A stretch of DNA of 64,000 nt. Origin: Cyclobacteriaceae bacterium. Its GTDB lineage: Bacteria > Bacteroidota > Bacteroidia > Cytophagales > Cyclobacteriaceae. Of the stretch, positions 54,868-63,436 are shown piece by piece. The position numbers were made by a program, and so were the translations under genes. The stretch is from the NCBI GenBank assembly GCA_019638275.1, contig JAHBUC010000019.1, positions 1 to 64,000 on the forward strand, given 5' to 3'. Position 1 is the stretch's first letter; every line of letters begins with the position of its first letter. The notes below the pieces were generated by a model, which did no database searches, was not told the DNA's origin, and was given only the letters and a program-made list of their open reading frames with translations.

Positions 54868-56733
54868 GTGAATTACCTTTCTGCTGAACTCATTTCGAAA
54901 TCGTTTAACGATAATTGGCTTTTTAAAGATCTGTCTTTAGGCATCTCCCAGGGCGAAAAACTCGCTTTTGTGGGCAATAATGGGGTAGGAAAATCCACCT
55001 TATTGAAAATATTAACCGGTGAGCTTGCTCCCGATTCCGGTACCGTGGTGATCCGCGATGGCATTCGGTTGGGGTATTTAACGCAACAACCATCGGTAAA
55101 TGAAAACCTGCTGGTGAAGGACATCCTCTTTAATGAAGGCAATGATGTGGCACGCGCGGTAAAGGAATATGAAGACTGCCTCCATCACCCCGAAGTGCCG
55201 CATGAGCGCATGCAGGCCGCGTTGGAAAAGATGGAGGAACTGAATGCCTGGGATTATGATTCGAAAGTACAGGAGGTAACAAGCAAGCTGGGTGTACCCG
55301 ATATGGATAAGAAGTTCGGGGAACTTTCGGGCGGACAAAAGAAACGGATTTTTTTAGCGCAGCTTTTGTTGAATGAGCCCGACCTGATCATTATGGATGA
55401 GCCGACCAACCACCTTGACCTTTCAGCCATTGAATGGTTGGAGCATTACCTGGCGGGTTCGCAGATCACGTTAATTATGGTTACGCACGACCGCTACTTC
55501 CTGGATGCAGTGGCCACTGAAATCATTGAACTTGACCGCAGAAAACTTTTTCGATACAAGGGTAACTATGCCTACTTTCTGGAGAAGAAAGCCGAGCGTG
55601 AAGAAATATTAAAAGCAGAAGTAAGCAAGGCGCGTAACTTATTGAAGAAAGAACTCGAGTGGATGAGGCGACAGCCCAAAGCGCGTGGCACCAAAGCCAA
55701 GTATCGCGTGGAAGCATTTTACGAGTTGAAGGAAAAGGCTTCGCAGGATTTGCGGAAGGACAGGCTTGAACTTGATATTAAAGAAACACGCCAAGGCGGA
55801 AAAATTCTGGAAGTAAATCACCTGTCGAAAGCCTTTAACGGCCAACCGATGGTGGATAATTTTTCCTATGTGTTTAAGAAAAACGACCGCATTGGTGTGG
55901 TGGGCAACAACGGGGTAGGGAAGAGTACCTTCTTGAATCTGATTACGCAACGGCTTAAACCCGATTCGGGTGAAGTGTTGCCGGGTGTGACTACGAAGTA
56001 TGGATATTTTACACAGGATTCAATGAACCTGAATCCGGCCAACCGGGTGATTGAAGAAGTGAAGAACATTGCCGAGTTCATTACCTTGTCGGATGGTTCG
56101 CAGATATCGGCATCAAAATTTTTAGATAACTTTTTGTTTCCGCCCGAGAAGCAATACACGTATGTAGAAAAACTAAGCGGAGGGGAGAAGAAGCGTTTGC
56201 AGTTGCTGAAAATGCTGGTGACCAACCCGAATTTTTTGATCCTCGATGAACCGACCAACGATTTTGATATCGACACGCTGAATGTGCTGGAGGAATTTCT
56301 TGAGAAGTTTACCGGGTGTTTGTTGCTGGTTTCGCACGATAGGTATTTTATGGATCATTTGGTGGATCAGCTGTTTGTATTTGAAGGCGATGGAAAAATC
56401 CGTTTCTTTAATGGCAACTATACCGACTACCGCGATTGGGTAGAGGAGCAGGAAGCTGTGGCTGCTAAACCAGAACCTGTGAAGCTGGTGGCGCAGGACG
56501 AAAAACCGGTTGCAAAGAAAGCCTCCTACAAAGACAAACAAGAGTACGAGCAACTTCAGAAAGAAATTGAAACCCTTGAGAAGCAGAAATATGAGTTAGA
56601 GGAAAAACTCAATTCAGGCATAACGGATCATTCAAAATTGCTGGAGTTAGGTCAGCAACTTCAGGGTATTACAGATACATTGGAAACGAAAACCATGCGT
56701 TGGCTTGAGTTGTCTGAACTTGTTGAATCATAA
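54868..56733 (+). CDS. ABC-F family ATPase
   Basis: Starting at GTG 54868 gives 621 residues beginning NYLSAELISKSF, the usual ABC-F opening. It has two nucleotide-binding domains, each with Walker A GNNGVGKST (first at 36-44), LSGGQKKR and LSGGEKKR signatures and IIMDEPTNHLDLS / LILDEPTNDFDI. A linker with charged helices joins them, and a coiled-coil tail (EQLQKEIETLEKQKYELEEKL) ends the protein. No membrane segments are present. It is likely an Uup-like ABC-F protein acting on ribosomes or DNA; drug resistance cannot be inferred. Confidence 0.93.
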   Translation: MNYLSAELISKSFNDNWLFKDLSLGISQGEKLAFVGNNGVGKSTLLKILTGELAPDSGTVVIRDGIRLGYLTQQPSVNENLLVKDILFNEGNDVARAVKEYEDCLHHPEVPHERMQAALEKMEELNAWDYDSKVQEVTSKLGVPDMDKKFGELSGGQKKRIFLAQLLLNEPDLIIMDEPTNHLDLSAIEWLEHYLAGSQITLIMVTHDRYFLDAVATEIIELDRRKLFRYKGNYAYFLEKKAEREEILKAEVSKARNLLKKELEWMRRQPKARGTKAKYRVEAFYELKEKASQDLRKDRLELDIKETRQGGKILEVNHLSKAFNGQPMVDNFSYVFKKNDRIGVVGNNGVGKSTFLNLITQRLKPDSGEVLPGVTTKYGYFTQDSMNLNPANRVIEEVKNIAEFITLSDGSQISASKFLDNFLFPPEKQYTYVEKLSGGEKKRLQLLKMLVTNPNFLILDEPTNDFDIDTLNVLEEFLEKFTGCLLLVSHDRYFMDHLVDQLFVFEGDGKIRFFNGNYTDYRDWVEEQEAVAAKPEPVKLVAQDEKPVAKKASYKDKQEYEQLQKEIETLEKQKYELEEKLNSGITDHSKLLELGQQLQGITDTLETKTMRWLELSELVES

Positions 56734-56748
56734 AAATACAGATTGCTT

Positions 56749-57087
56749 ATGATGGTCACCATTACCAGTATCCAGCTTAAATCTCCGTTCAAGTTTTTTG
56801 CACTGTCGTATCGCGCCATGAACATTATGTTTCAGTTGAAGAAAACAAATGTGGCGCAAATGAAAAAGCAAGGATTTTGGACGAAGCACTATACCATGAC
56901 TGCCTGGAACAGCGAACAAGAGTTGAAAGACTTTGCCAAATCGGGTGCACACCTGGAGGCGATGAAGCTCAGTGCGGATATCGCAACCGAAATCCGTACC
57001 CTCACCATGCCCATGGATCAACTTCCGGATTGGAAAACGGCAAAACAATTACTGGAAGAAAAAGGAAAGGTTTTAACATTTAGCTGA
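56749..57087 (+). CDS. DUF3291-like small protein
   Basis: From ATG 56749 the protein has 112 residues. It has a ferredoxin-like pattern (VTITSIQLKSPFKFFALSYRAM, GFWTKHYTMTAWNSEQELKDF), typical of the dimeric alpha-beta barrel or DUF3291/spheroidene-monooxygenase-like group. A TTG at 56743 is an alternative start. It lies 6 bases before the nitronate monooxygenase gene and probably shares its transcript. Confidence 0.75.
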   Translation: MMVTITSIQLKSPFKFFALSYRAMNIMFQLKKTNVAQMKKQGFWTKHYTMTAWNSEQELKDFAKSGAHLEAMKLSADIATEIRTLTMPMDQLPDWKTAKQLLEEKGKVLTFS

Positions 57088-57093
57088 TCTCCA

Positions 57094-58053
57094 ATGGCTA
57101 CACCAACGCTCGATAAACTGCTGGGTATTGATTACCCGATCATCGTGGCCCCGATGTTTCTGATTTCAAATACCAAAATGGTAAAGGCCGCACTTGACAA
57201 CGGTGTTACTGCTGCTTTTCCGGCTTTGAATTACCGAACTGATAAGGAGTTACGGGCTGCTATTCAGGAAATCAAACAATATTCCAACAAGCCATTTGGT
57301 GTAAACCTGATTGTTAATAAATCGAACCCGAAATACAAGGCACAACTGGAAACCTTGTTGGAGTTGAAAGTTGATTTTATCATTACGTCATTGGGCAATC
57401 CCAAAGAAGTAATTGAACAGTGCAAGCCACTTGGCATTAAGGTTTTTTGCGATGTGGTAGATTTAGCCTATGCCAAAAAGGTGGAATCGCTAGGTGCCGA
57501 TGCAGTGATTGCAGTGAACAGTGAGGCAGGCGGACATGCCGGGAACATTTCACCGAAAGACCTGGTAACCTTGCTAAAAGAAAATCTCCGTATCCCAATT
57601 ATTTCAGCAGGCGGCATTGCTTCCGCTGATGGTATAAAAGAAGTGATGGCGTGGGGTGCGGCCGGTGTTTCGGTCGGTACCATTTTTATTGCCAGTGAAG
57701 AAGCCGATGTTACACCCGAGTACAAGCAGGCCATGATCGACTATGGCGCCAAAGATATTGTGCGCACGAATAAACTTTCCGGATCACCGTTAACGGTTAT
57801 CAATACTCCGTATGTTCAACAGATGGGCACCGAAGCCAGTTGGCTTGAACGGTTAATGAACAAAAACAAGCGTCTGAAAAAATACATCAAGATGTTTATG
57901 GCCCTGCGCGGCATGAAGGCGGTAGAAAAAGCAGCTACAGGCGCAACCTACAAAACGCTTTGGTGTGCCGGTCCGGCTATAGAGCATGTGCATAGCGTAC
58001 GGCCCATGAAGGAGATCATATCCGACTTAACGCATACACTTACGACAAGTTAA
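57094..58053 (+). CDS. Nitronate monooxygenase family flavoprotein
   Basis: The 319-residue protein is a TIM-barrel FMN enzyme: PIIVAPMFLISN near the start, NSEAGGHAGN with the conserved His, the FMN-phosphate site PIISAGGIASADGI and GAAGVSVGTIF. The family oxidises alkyl nitronates or reduces quinones. The substrate here is unknown. It follows the DUF3291-like gene directly. Confidence 0.92.
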   Translation: MATPTLDKLLGIDYPIIVAPMFLISNTKMVKAALDNGVTAAFPALNYRTDKELRAAIQEIKQYSNKPFGVNLIVNKSNPKYKAQLETLLELKVDFIITSLGNPKEVIEQCKPLGIKVFCDVVDLAYAKKVESLGADAVIAVNSEAGGHAGNISPKDLVTLLKENLRIPIISAGGIASADGIKEVMAWGAAGVSVGTIFIASEEADVTPEYKQAMIDYGAKDIVRTNKLSGSPLTVINTPYVQQMGTEASWLERLMNKNKRLKKYIKMFMALRGMKAVEKAATGATYKTLWCAGPAIEHVHSVRPMKEIISDLTHTLTTS

Positions 58054-58168
58054 CCTGGCGCGTAAGCCTCAACATTTAAGTAGGTTTACTACATCCTTAT
58101 GTAGGTTCATTTGATTTTGCTTATGCTTTCTTTTGTATAAGAAAGTCACTCACCAAAAGCAAAGCCAT

Positions 58169-58699
58169 ATGAAAACCTTGCCGAAGTTCGCATTTTTAAT
58201 GTGTCTCACCATTGTATCGTCTTGTAGCTTATTTGAAGATCTGGATGATGTATCGTTTGATTCAGATGTGACACTTGAGTTTTATGTTAATGAGACAGAA
58301 GCTATTCCTGGAGGAGCAACCTATGTTGACCAGGCTGTTTTGGATATTACTTCTGATCCGGACGTAGCCGAATATGCAGATAAGATCAAAGATGTTAAAG
58401 TGAACAAGATTACTTACCTGGTAACCGGATTGACCGAATCGGGTGTTACGTTTTCAAATGGGTCGCTCATGACTGTTTCCAACAGTAAGATGATTGCCAC
58501 CCTAGCCAACTTGCCGTTGACTGAATCAGCAACTGGAGATTTTGTGATTAATTCTGAAGGGTTCAGTCAGCTTTCATCCAAATTGAAGAATTTGGAAAGC
58601 GAGACTATTTTGTTGCAGGGAACGCTGAGCGAAACGCCCATTGCTTTTAAAGTGGAGTGCATATTTAATGTGACCATCACGGCTAATGCACTTGACTAG
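58169..58699 (+). CDS. Hypothetical lipoprotein
   Basis: From ATG 58169 the protein has 176 residues with a lipoprotein signal ending VSSC. The mature part is beta-rich and acidic (FEDLDDVSFDSDVTLEFYVNE) and has a strand pattern up to the end (ETPIAFKVECIFNVTI). It resembles secreted beta-sandwich proteins of Bacteroidota, with no known function. An earlier ATG at 58133 would spoil the signal peptide. Confidence 0.8.
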   Translation: MKTLPKFAFLMCLTIVSSCSLFEDLDDVSFDSDVTLEFYVNETEAIPGGATYVDQAVLDITSDPDVAEYADKIKDVKVNKITYLVTGLTESGVTFSNGSLMTVSNSKMIATLANLPLTESATGDFVINSEGFSQLSSKLKNLESETILLQGTLSETPIAFKVECIFNVTITANALD

Positions 58700-58709
58700 T
58701 CTTTTGCTT

Positions 58710-59216
58710 TTACTTTTCAGTGAATGTAAAGACATGGGGTTGCCAGGTGCGACTGTTGCCCTTTAGACTGTGTTTGTAACTGATCACTTCCAGTTTTAAG
58801 GGGACGATTTTGATCAACAGGTACGCTTCGTTTCGGTTTGGGTAGTAAGCAGACCATTCATCTTTCCAGCGTTTATCTTTTTCGACTTGATCATTGACTA
58901 ACGTTGCTTTTCCATAAAGTGAAACATATCCATTTTCACCATCCTGATAATAGAGTGTTACAACTGCGTTCTTTTTTATCTCCTTTACCTTTCGGCTATT
59001 CGGATTTGTAGCCAACCAAACCGTAAGGTCTTTTTCTGGTTTGAAAGGATCCATAGTTCTTGCCCTTGGCATTTTCTTATCCAATGTAATAAGCACACAA
59101 GTAGGAGAGGCTTCCATGATTTCTCGCGCTGCGGATAGGATGGTGGAGTCTTGCGTGGATTGGCCATGGAGAGTGAATGAGGTGAATAGGAGTAAAGCAA
59201 AAGTTATTCTGAGCAT
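58710..59216 (-). CDS. Secreted pyridoxamine 5'-phosphate oxidase-like (PPOX) protein
   Basis: The 168-residue protein has a signal peptide (MLRITFALLLFTSFTLHGQS) in front of a split-barrel PPOX fold. The fold shows TCVLITLDKKMPRARTMDPF, LTVWLATNPNSRKVKEIKKN, VVTLYYQDGENGYVSLYGKA and a final LLIKIVPLKLEVI strand. These proteins bind FMN or related flavins, normally in the cytoplasm; the export signal here is unusual. It converges with the lipoprotein gene and is followed upstream by the palindrome array. Confidence 0.85.
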   Translation of the reverse strand: MLRITFALLLFTSFTLHGQSTQDSTILSAAREIMEASPTCVLITLDKKMPRARTMDPFKPEKDLTVWLATNPNSRKVKEIKKNAVVTLYYQDGENGYVSLYGKATLVNDQVEKDKRWKDEWSAYYPNRNEAYLLIKIVPLKLEVISYKHSLKGNSRTWQPHVFTFTEK

Positions 59217-59230
59217 ATTCTGATAATTTC

Positions 59231-59575
59231 TTTTTTGTCATCCTGAGCTTAGTCAATGGGTGACCGGTTCCCCACGTCATGTTTCGACTAGCTCAACATG
59301 ACATAACTTTTTTGTCATCCTGAGTTTAGTCAATGGGCGACCGGTTCCCCACGTCATGTTTCGGCTAGCTCAACATGACATAACTTTTTTGTCATCCTGC
59401 GCTTAGTCAAAGGGTTACCAGTTCCCCACGTCATGTTTCGACAAGCTCAACATGACATAACTTTTTTGTCATCCTGAGCTTAGTCAAAGGGTGACCGGTT
59501 TCATCAAGTCATGTTTCGACTAGCTCGACATGACATAACTTTTTTGTCATCCTGCGCTTGTCGAAGGGTGACTAG
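59231..59575. repeat. Left palindrome array: four and a half ~77-base units
   Basis: Units start at 59231, 59308, 59385 and 59462 (period 77) and a partial one at 59540. Each holds a T run, a palindrome P1 (GTCATCC ... GGGTGAC type) and a palindrome P2 (GTCATGTT ... AACATGAC). The units differ by a few substitutions. The array occupies the gap between the PPOX and GIY-YIG genes and has no long ORF of its own. P1 resembles the dispersed inverted repeats common in many bacterial genomes. Confidence 0.9.
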
Positions 59576-59581
59576 TCCGTA

Positions 59582-59893
59582 CTAAGTTTTAGGAGGCTCT
59601 TTCTTTCCTTTGGCGAGAATCTTCAACTTATCCCAATCGCGATCGAAAAGGGCTTCCTTCTTTTTTCTGCTCCAACCCTTTAATTGTTTTTCCCAACTGA
59701 TAGCCTGATTGATATCAGAGAAATATTCATAATATTTTAATGTTACTGGCCTTCTGTTATAGGTAAAACTTTTCTGGTCAATGCCTTCATTGTGCTCCCA
59801 GATTCTTCTATCCAGGTTGTTGGTTACGCCTGTATAATACATTCTATCTGAGCATTCAACTATGTAAACAAAGTAGTGGTGATCACGAGGCAT
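59582..59893 (-). CDS. GIY-YIG nuclease family protein
   Basis: The 103-residue protein is a compact GIY-YIG domain. The first motif is VYI at 9-11, the second is YTG at 20-22, a conserved Arg lies at 29-30, and Glu68 sits in ISWEKQLKG. A lysine-rich C-terminus follows. This single-domain UvrC-like family (YhbQ/YazA-like) nicks or cuts DNA. It is immediately surrounded by palindrome arrays on both sides: the last P1 copy ends 10 bases from its stop, and the first P2 copy lies 39 bases before its start. Confidence 0.92.
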   Translation of the reverse strand: MPRDHHYFVYIVECSDRMYYTGVTNNLDRRIWEHNEGIDQKSFTYNRRPVTLKYYEYFSDINQAISWEKQLKGWSRKKKEALFDRDWDKLKILAKGKKEPPKT

Positions 59894-59928
59894 AGAAGGA
59901 AATTTTAACTGAAATTATTTTTTGTCGT

Positions 59929-60123
59929 CACGTCATGCTTCGACTGTGCTCAGCATGACATAACTATTTATCTCCTGCTATCTCTGTCACCCTGAACTTG
60001 TCGAAGGGTGACTAATTCCCACGTCATGCTTCGACTGTGCTCAGCATGACATAACTATTTATCTCCTGCTATCTCTGTCACCCTGAGCTATTTCTGTCAT
60101 CCTGAGCTCAGTCGAAGGATGAC
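59929..60123. repeat. Right palindrome array: two 91-base units plus a final palindrome
   Basis: P2-type palindromes lie at 59932-59959 and 60023-60050, 91 bases apart. Each is followed by ATAACTATTTATCTCCTGCT and then a P1-type palindrome: 59986-60012 as a complete copy, then a broken one near 60076. A last P1 copy lies at 60096-60123. The P2 copies here (GTCATGCT ... AGCATGAC) differ from those of the left array. It fills the gap between the GIY-YIG and acyl-CoA dehydrogenase genes. Confidence 0.88.
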
Positions 60124-60134
60124 CAGTTCCTGCA

Positions 60135-62438
60135 TTACCCCTTCACCGCAATAGGTGCACTCAAACAACTATCCGGAATATTAAAGGCATTTACTAACGG
60201 AACCGCATCCTGCCGGATTTCCCAACACAATTGATTTACCAACTTACGAATGGCTTTTGTTTTTACACCTTCCATATAACCCTGCTCCAGGTACCAACCC
60301 TTATGTTCTTCCATGTGATATAGCGCAAACAAATCGCAAAGCCGCTTTAACACGTTCCTGCACCCACGATCTACAGTCTTCTCTACCGCCTGTTGAAACT
60401 GTTCCAAAATAATTCGCTCTACATAGGCAATCCCCACTTCCACCAAATGATGCTGACTCACATTAAAGGCATCAAACGAATCCATGCCTTCATCAATATG
60501 GCGTTTTAACCTGCGCGCAGCAGAAGTAAGAATATCCCGTTCGCGGTAGCGGAAAGCATTCAACTGAAATTCAGGATCGAGTAAATGATCCTCATCCGTT
60601 TTGCGAACAATCAACGGATTCATTTCTGTAAGCGAAGTTTTGGCTTGCTCAGCCACATAATTTAAAATGGTGAATACATTCATGTTGCTGAACTCCTGCC
60701 TGAATTCGGTCAATCTGCTCTTGGCCACCAACTGCATCAGCACGGTATTATCGCCCTCAAAGGTGGTGTAAATGTCGGTATCATTCTTTAGGGCATCAAT
60801 CCGGTTTTCAGAAAGGTATCCTTTGCCACCACAGGCTTCACGACATTCCTGCAACGTGTCGGTGGTGTGCCAGGTGGCAAAGGCTTTCAGTCCTGCGGCC
60901 AGCGCTTCAATTTCCTGCATCTCTTCTTCCGTGCGGTTTAAGAATCGTTCGGTTAAGTGTTGCAGCGCAAAATGCAAGGCGTATGTGGTAGCCAGCTTGG
61001 GCATGAGCCTGCGTTGGTGTGTACGGTAATTAAGAATAGGAACTTCACTGCCACCTTCCGGTCCGAATTGCCTGCGCTGATCGCCATAGCGTATGGCAAT
61101 GGTTAATCCCGACTTGCACGCGGCTACGCCCGAGCGCGGTATGCCGATGCGCCCGCCCACCAACGTGCCGAGCATGGTGAAGAACCTGCGGTTGTCACTG
61201 GCAATGGGGCTGGTGAATTTTCCTTCTTCATCTACGCCCGCAAAGCGATCGAGCATGTTTTCTTTTGGGATGACCACATTATCGAAATAGATGATGCCGT
61301 TGTCAACTCCATTTAATCCCATCTTGCGGCCACAGTCTTCAATGGTTACACCGTTGGCAAGTTTGCCGTTCTTATCACGTAATGGAACAACAAACGCGCT
61401 CACGCCATAATCCTTTTCATCGATGATCAATTTGGCAAATACCGTAGCCATTTGGCCGTGCAAGGCTGCGTTGCCGATGTATTCCTTGCGCGCATATTCG
61501 TTGGGAGTGTGAATGGTAAATGTTTTGCTGCCATGATTGTACGTAGCCGTGGTTTCAATTCCCTTCACGTTCGAGCCGTGGTTGGTTTCCGTCATGGCGA
61601 AGCAACCGGGCAATGCCAGCGTGCCGATGTCTTTCAAATATTTTTTATGATGCTTTTCAGTGCCAAGGAAATACACGCTCATGCCCCACAAGCCAAACTG
61701 TACGCCAAACTTCACCACCAGACTTAAATCATGGTAGCTGAGGGTTTCCATAATGGTGAAGTACGCCTTCATGTCATCTTTGCCACCATACGCTTTCGGG
61801 TAGGCGATGAGGCCATACCCTTGTTCGGCCAGGTAACTGCACCATTTCAATACCTGCGTTCGGTAGGTGTGGAGATCTCCCGGGTCGATGTACTGAAACT
61901 CTGGATCTGAGATGATGGTTTTTACTTTTCGGATTACATCCGCCTGGTCACCATCCAGCAGCTTTGTTAGTGCCTCTACTTCAAAGTTGAGTTGCGTGGC
62001 CTGTTGTGAAGTAATGGTTTCGTGAACATCCTGAAAGTTGTATACCACCTCATGACTGATGAAGCCGAGCGTGGCTTCAATTTTTTCCAGCGAAGGACGA
62101 GCTTTTTGTAGGGTGTCACCCAACGAGCCATTGCCGTAAAGGCCAGCGAGACGGATGCCCAGGTCTACCAGACTGTCCTTTGTGCCGGGTTGGCCTTTTA
62201 CTTTTTTGATTTCCTCGCGCCAGGCCATCAGGTCATCGGCAGTGGGTGGGGTATTGGGGTTAAGCTGCGCCAACAGGAAGTTGCGTTCATCTTCCGTGAG
62301 CCACGCCTGACTGTTGATGAGGCCGCTCAGTGTAGTGAGCTCGCTGGGGGTGAGCACGGTATCCGACCACACGGTATAGAGCAGGGGCAGAAAGACGTAC
62401 AGGTTGGGATTGGTTTTGAGGTAAGCAGATTGAATCAT
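60135..62438 (-). CDS. Acyl-CoA dehydrogenase/oxidase family protein (long form)
   Basis: The 767-residue protein has the acyl-CoA dehydrogenase core from about residue 130 to 560: YPKAYGG, FAMTETNHGSNV, GRIGIPRSGVAACKSGL and YGDQRRQFGP. The peroxisomal acyl-CoA oxidase-type TFEGDNTVLMQLVAK region contains the likely active-site Glu. A helical C-terminus of about 180 residues follows. It is about twice the size of classical enzymes and closest to the ACOX type. It oxidises acyl-CoA in fatty acid breakdown; chain length and electron acceptor are unknown. Confidence 0.92.
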   Translation of the reverse strand: MIQSAYLKTNPNLYVFLPLLYTVWSDTVLTPSELTTLSGLINSQAWLTEDERNFLLAQLNPNTPPTADDLMAWREEIKKVKGQPGTKDSLVDLGIRLAGLYGNGSLGDTLQKARPSLEKIEATLGFISHEVVYNFQDVHETITSQQATQLNFEVEALTKLLDGDQADVIRKVKTIISDPEFQYIDPGDLHTYRTQVLKWCSYLAEQGYGLIAYPKAYGGKDDMKAYFTIMETLSYHDLSLVVKFGVQFGLWGMSVYFLGTEKHHKKYLKDIGTLALPGCFAMTETNHGSNVKGIETTATYNHGSKTFTIHTPNEYARKEYIGNAALHGQMATVFAKLIIDEKDYGVSAFVVPLRDKNGKLANGVTIEDCGRKMGLNGVDNGIIYFDNVVIPKENMLDRFAGVDEEGKFTSPIASDNRRFFTMLGTLVGGRIGIPRSGVAACKSGLTIAIRYGDQRRQFGPEGGSEVPILNYRTHQRRLMPKLATTYALHFALQHLTERFLNRTEEEMQEIEALAAGLKAFATWHTTDTLQECREACGGKGYLSENRIDALKNDTDIYTTFEGDNTVLMQLVAKSRLTEFRQEFSNMNVFTILNYVAEQAKTSLTEMNPLIVRKTDEDHLLDPEFQLNAFRYRERDILTSAARRLKRHIDEGMDSFDAFNVSQHHLVEVGIAYVERIILEQFQQAVEKTVDRGCRNVLKRLCDLFALYHMEEHKGWYLEQGYMEGVKTKAIRKLVNQLCWEIRQDAVPLVNAFNIPDSCLSAPIAVKG

Positions 62439-62553
62439 AAGCGAAGATGCGTTTGCTTAAAGGTACGAAACAGGAGGGAGTGTTGCAGGGTGGGTTGGGA
62501 TGAAACTTGAGTGATTCCAGGATATTTCTTTTGGGTAATGAGTATATTTGGAT

Positions 62554-62576
62554 GTTGGTGGCAATTTTTTAGGACA
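62554..62576 (+). other. Cassette-boundary-like GTTGG sequence
   Basis: GTTGGTGGCAAT lies 23 bases before the next ORF start. The sequence after it closely resembles that after the attC-like element at 63412 (GTTGGCTGCAAT), including a similar distance to the ATG. No matching inverted partner was found upstream, so it is an orphan core site, like an insertion point. The attachment role is inference. Confidence 0.45.
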
Positions 62577-63314
62577 ATGAGGACAACACTATTTCTATTG
62601 TGGACTTTGTTCAATGTGACTTCTGCGATTGGACAAATTGATACCACCTTTCATATCTCGCGAGGGTCAATTACAGACAGTTTGCGTGCCATTATCGAGT
62701 CTATTAAAAAAAGTAAACCAACCTTTTATGAAGATGAACAATTTATAGTATCTAAGACATGCAGTGGAGAATGGGGCGGTACAATTAAGTTTAAGAGCAA
62801 GAAAAATGGAGTTGAGTATTCGTGCAGTGCAACCTGCCCAATTTCAGTTTACAAATTAGGCGACAAATACTACGTTACAAGTTCACTTGGACATATGAGT
62901 GGTTCTTGCGAAGTTGTGGAAATATCCAACCCAGAGTTAATGGAGATTTACAAGACAACTCCACCTAGAAAAGTCAAGGGCAAAAAAGTTAAGTATGTAG
63001 GAGACGATGAATCAAAATCAAAGTTAGGGACTAAAAAGTTAATAGGCGAGCATGGAAAAATAATACTTGGGAGCTTTGTATTTAACGGACAGCTCTTTCA
63101 CGTTGTCATGGAAAGAGAAAGGAAAGCCTTCACCACGACAACCTACATCGCAACGATAGAAGAAGAAAAGTTTAGAGCAATTAAGTTAATAACAAACGAG
63201 GATGTTTTTACCTATGACAGAGATATCTTAAAGACAAATGGAGGGCACATGTTGATTCCAATTTCAGGTGGGTACTTGAACATTTTCGAAAACCAGATCA
63301 AAATATTAAAGTAG
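62577..63314 (+). CDS. Exported protein of unknown function (cassette-like gene 1)
   Basis: From ATG 62577 the protein has 245 residues with a signal peptide (MRTTLFLLWTLFNVTSAIGQ). The rest is charged with many lysines (KGKKVKYVGDDESKSKLGTKK) and several beta strands. An earlier ATG at 62511 extends it into a tryptophan-rich stretch and precedes the boundary sequence, so it is rejected. Base composition is richer in A/T than the flanking core genes. No family is recognised. It ends 12 bases before an attC-like element. Confidence 0.7.
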   Translation: MRTTLFLLWTLFNVTSAIGQIDTTFHISRGSITDSLRAIIESIKKSKPTFYEDEQFIVSKTCSGEWGGTIKFKSKKNGVEYSCSATCPISVYKLGDKYYVTSSLGHMSGSCEVVEISNPELMEIYKTTPPRKVKGKKVKYVGDDESKSKLGTKKLIGEHGKIILGSFVFNGQLFHVVMERERKAFTTTTYIATIEEEKFRAIKLITNEDVFTYDRDILKTNGGHMLIPISGGYLNIFENQIKILK

Positions 63315-63326
63315 TGGTAAAAAAAC

Positions 63327-63421
63327 TGCCACCAACAAAGTATATAAAACATGTCGGCACTGTTGATTTCTAATTATTAAATTGGAGTGCTGCTACGTTT
63401 TATATACTAGCGTTGGCTGCA
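63327..63421 (+). other. attC-like imperfect inverted repeat
   Basis: TGCCACCAAC (63327-63336) and GTTGGCTGCA (63412-63421) are near-inverse ends. Inside, GTATATAAAAC (63340-63350) pairs perfectly with GTTTTATATAC (63397-63407), and GCAC/GTGC pair further in, with a 26-base loop (63361-63386). Outer CCAAC/GTTGG cores, unpaired gaps and about 95 bases of length follow integron attC architecture. Orientation matches the upstream ORF, as for a cassette's 3' end. No integrase gene is in the window. Confidence 0.55.
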
Positions 63422-63436
63422 ATACCTTTCAGACAA

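Noticed and set aside
59231..60123. Possible CRISPR array
   Set aside because: The periods (77 and 91 bases) are filled by the repeated sequence itself, the copies contain inner palindromes, and there are no unique spacers or cas genes nearby.
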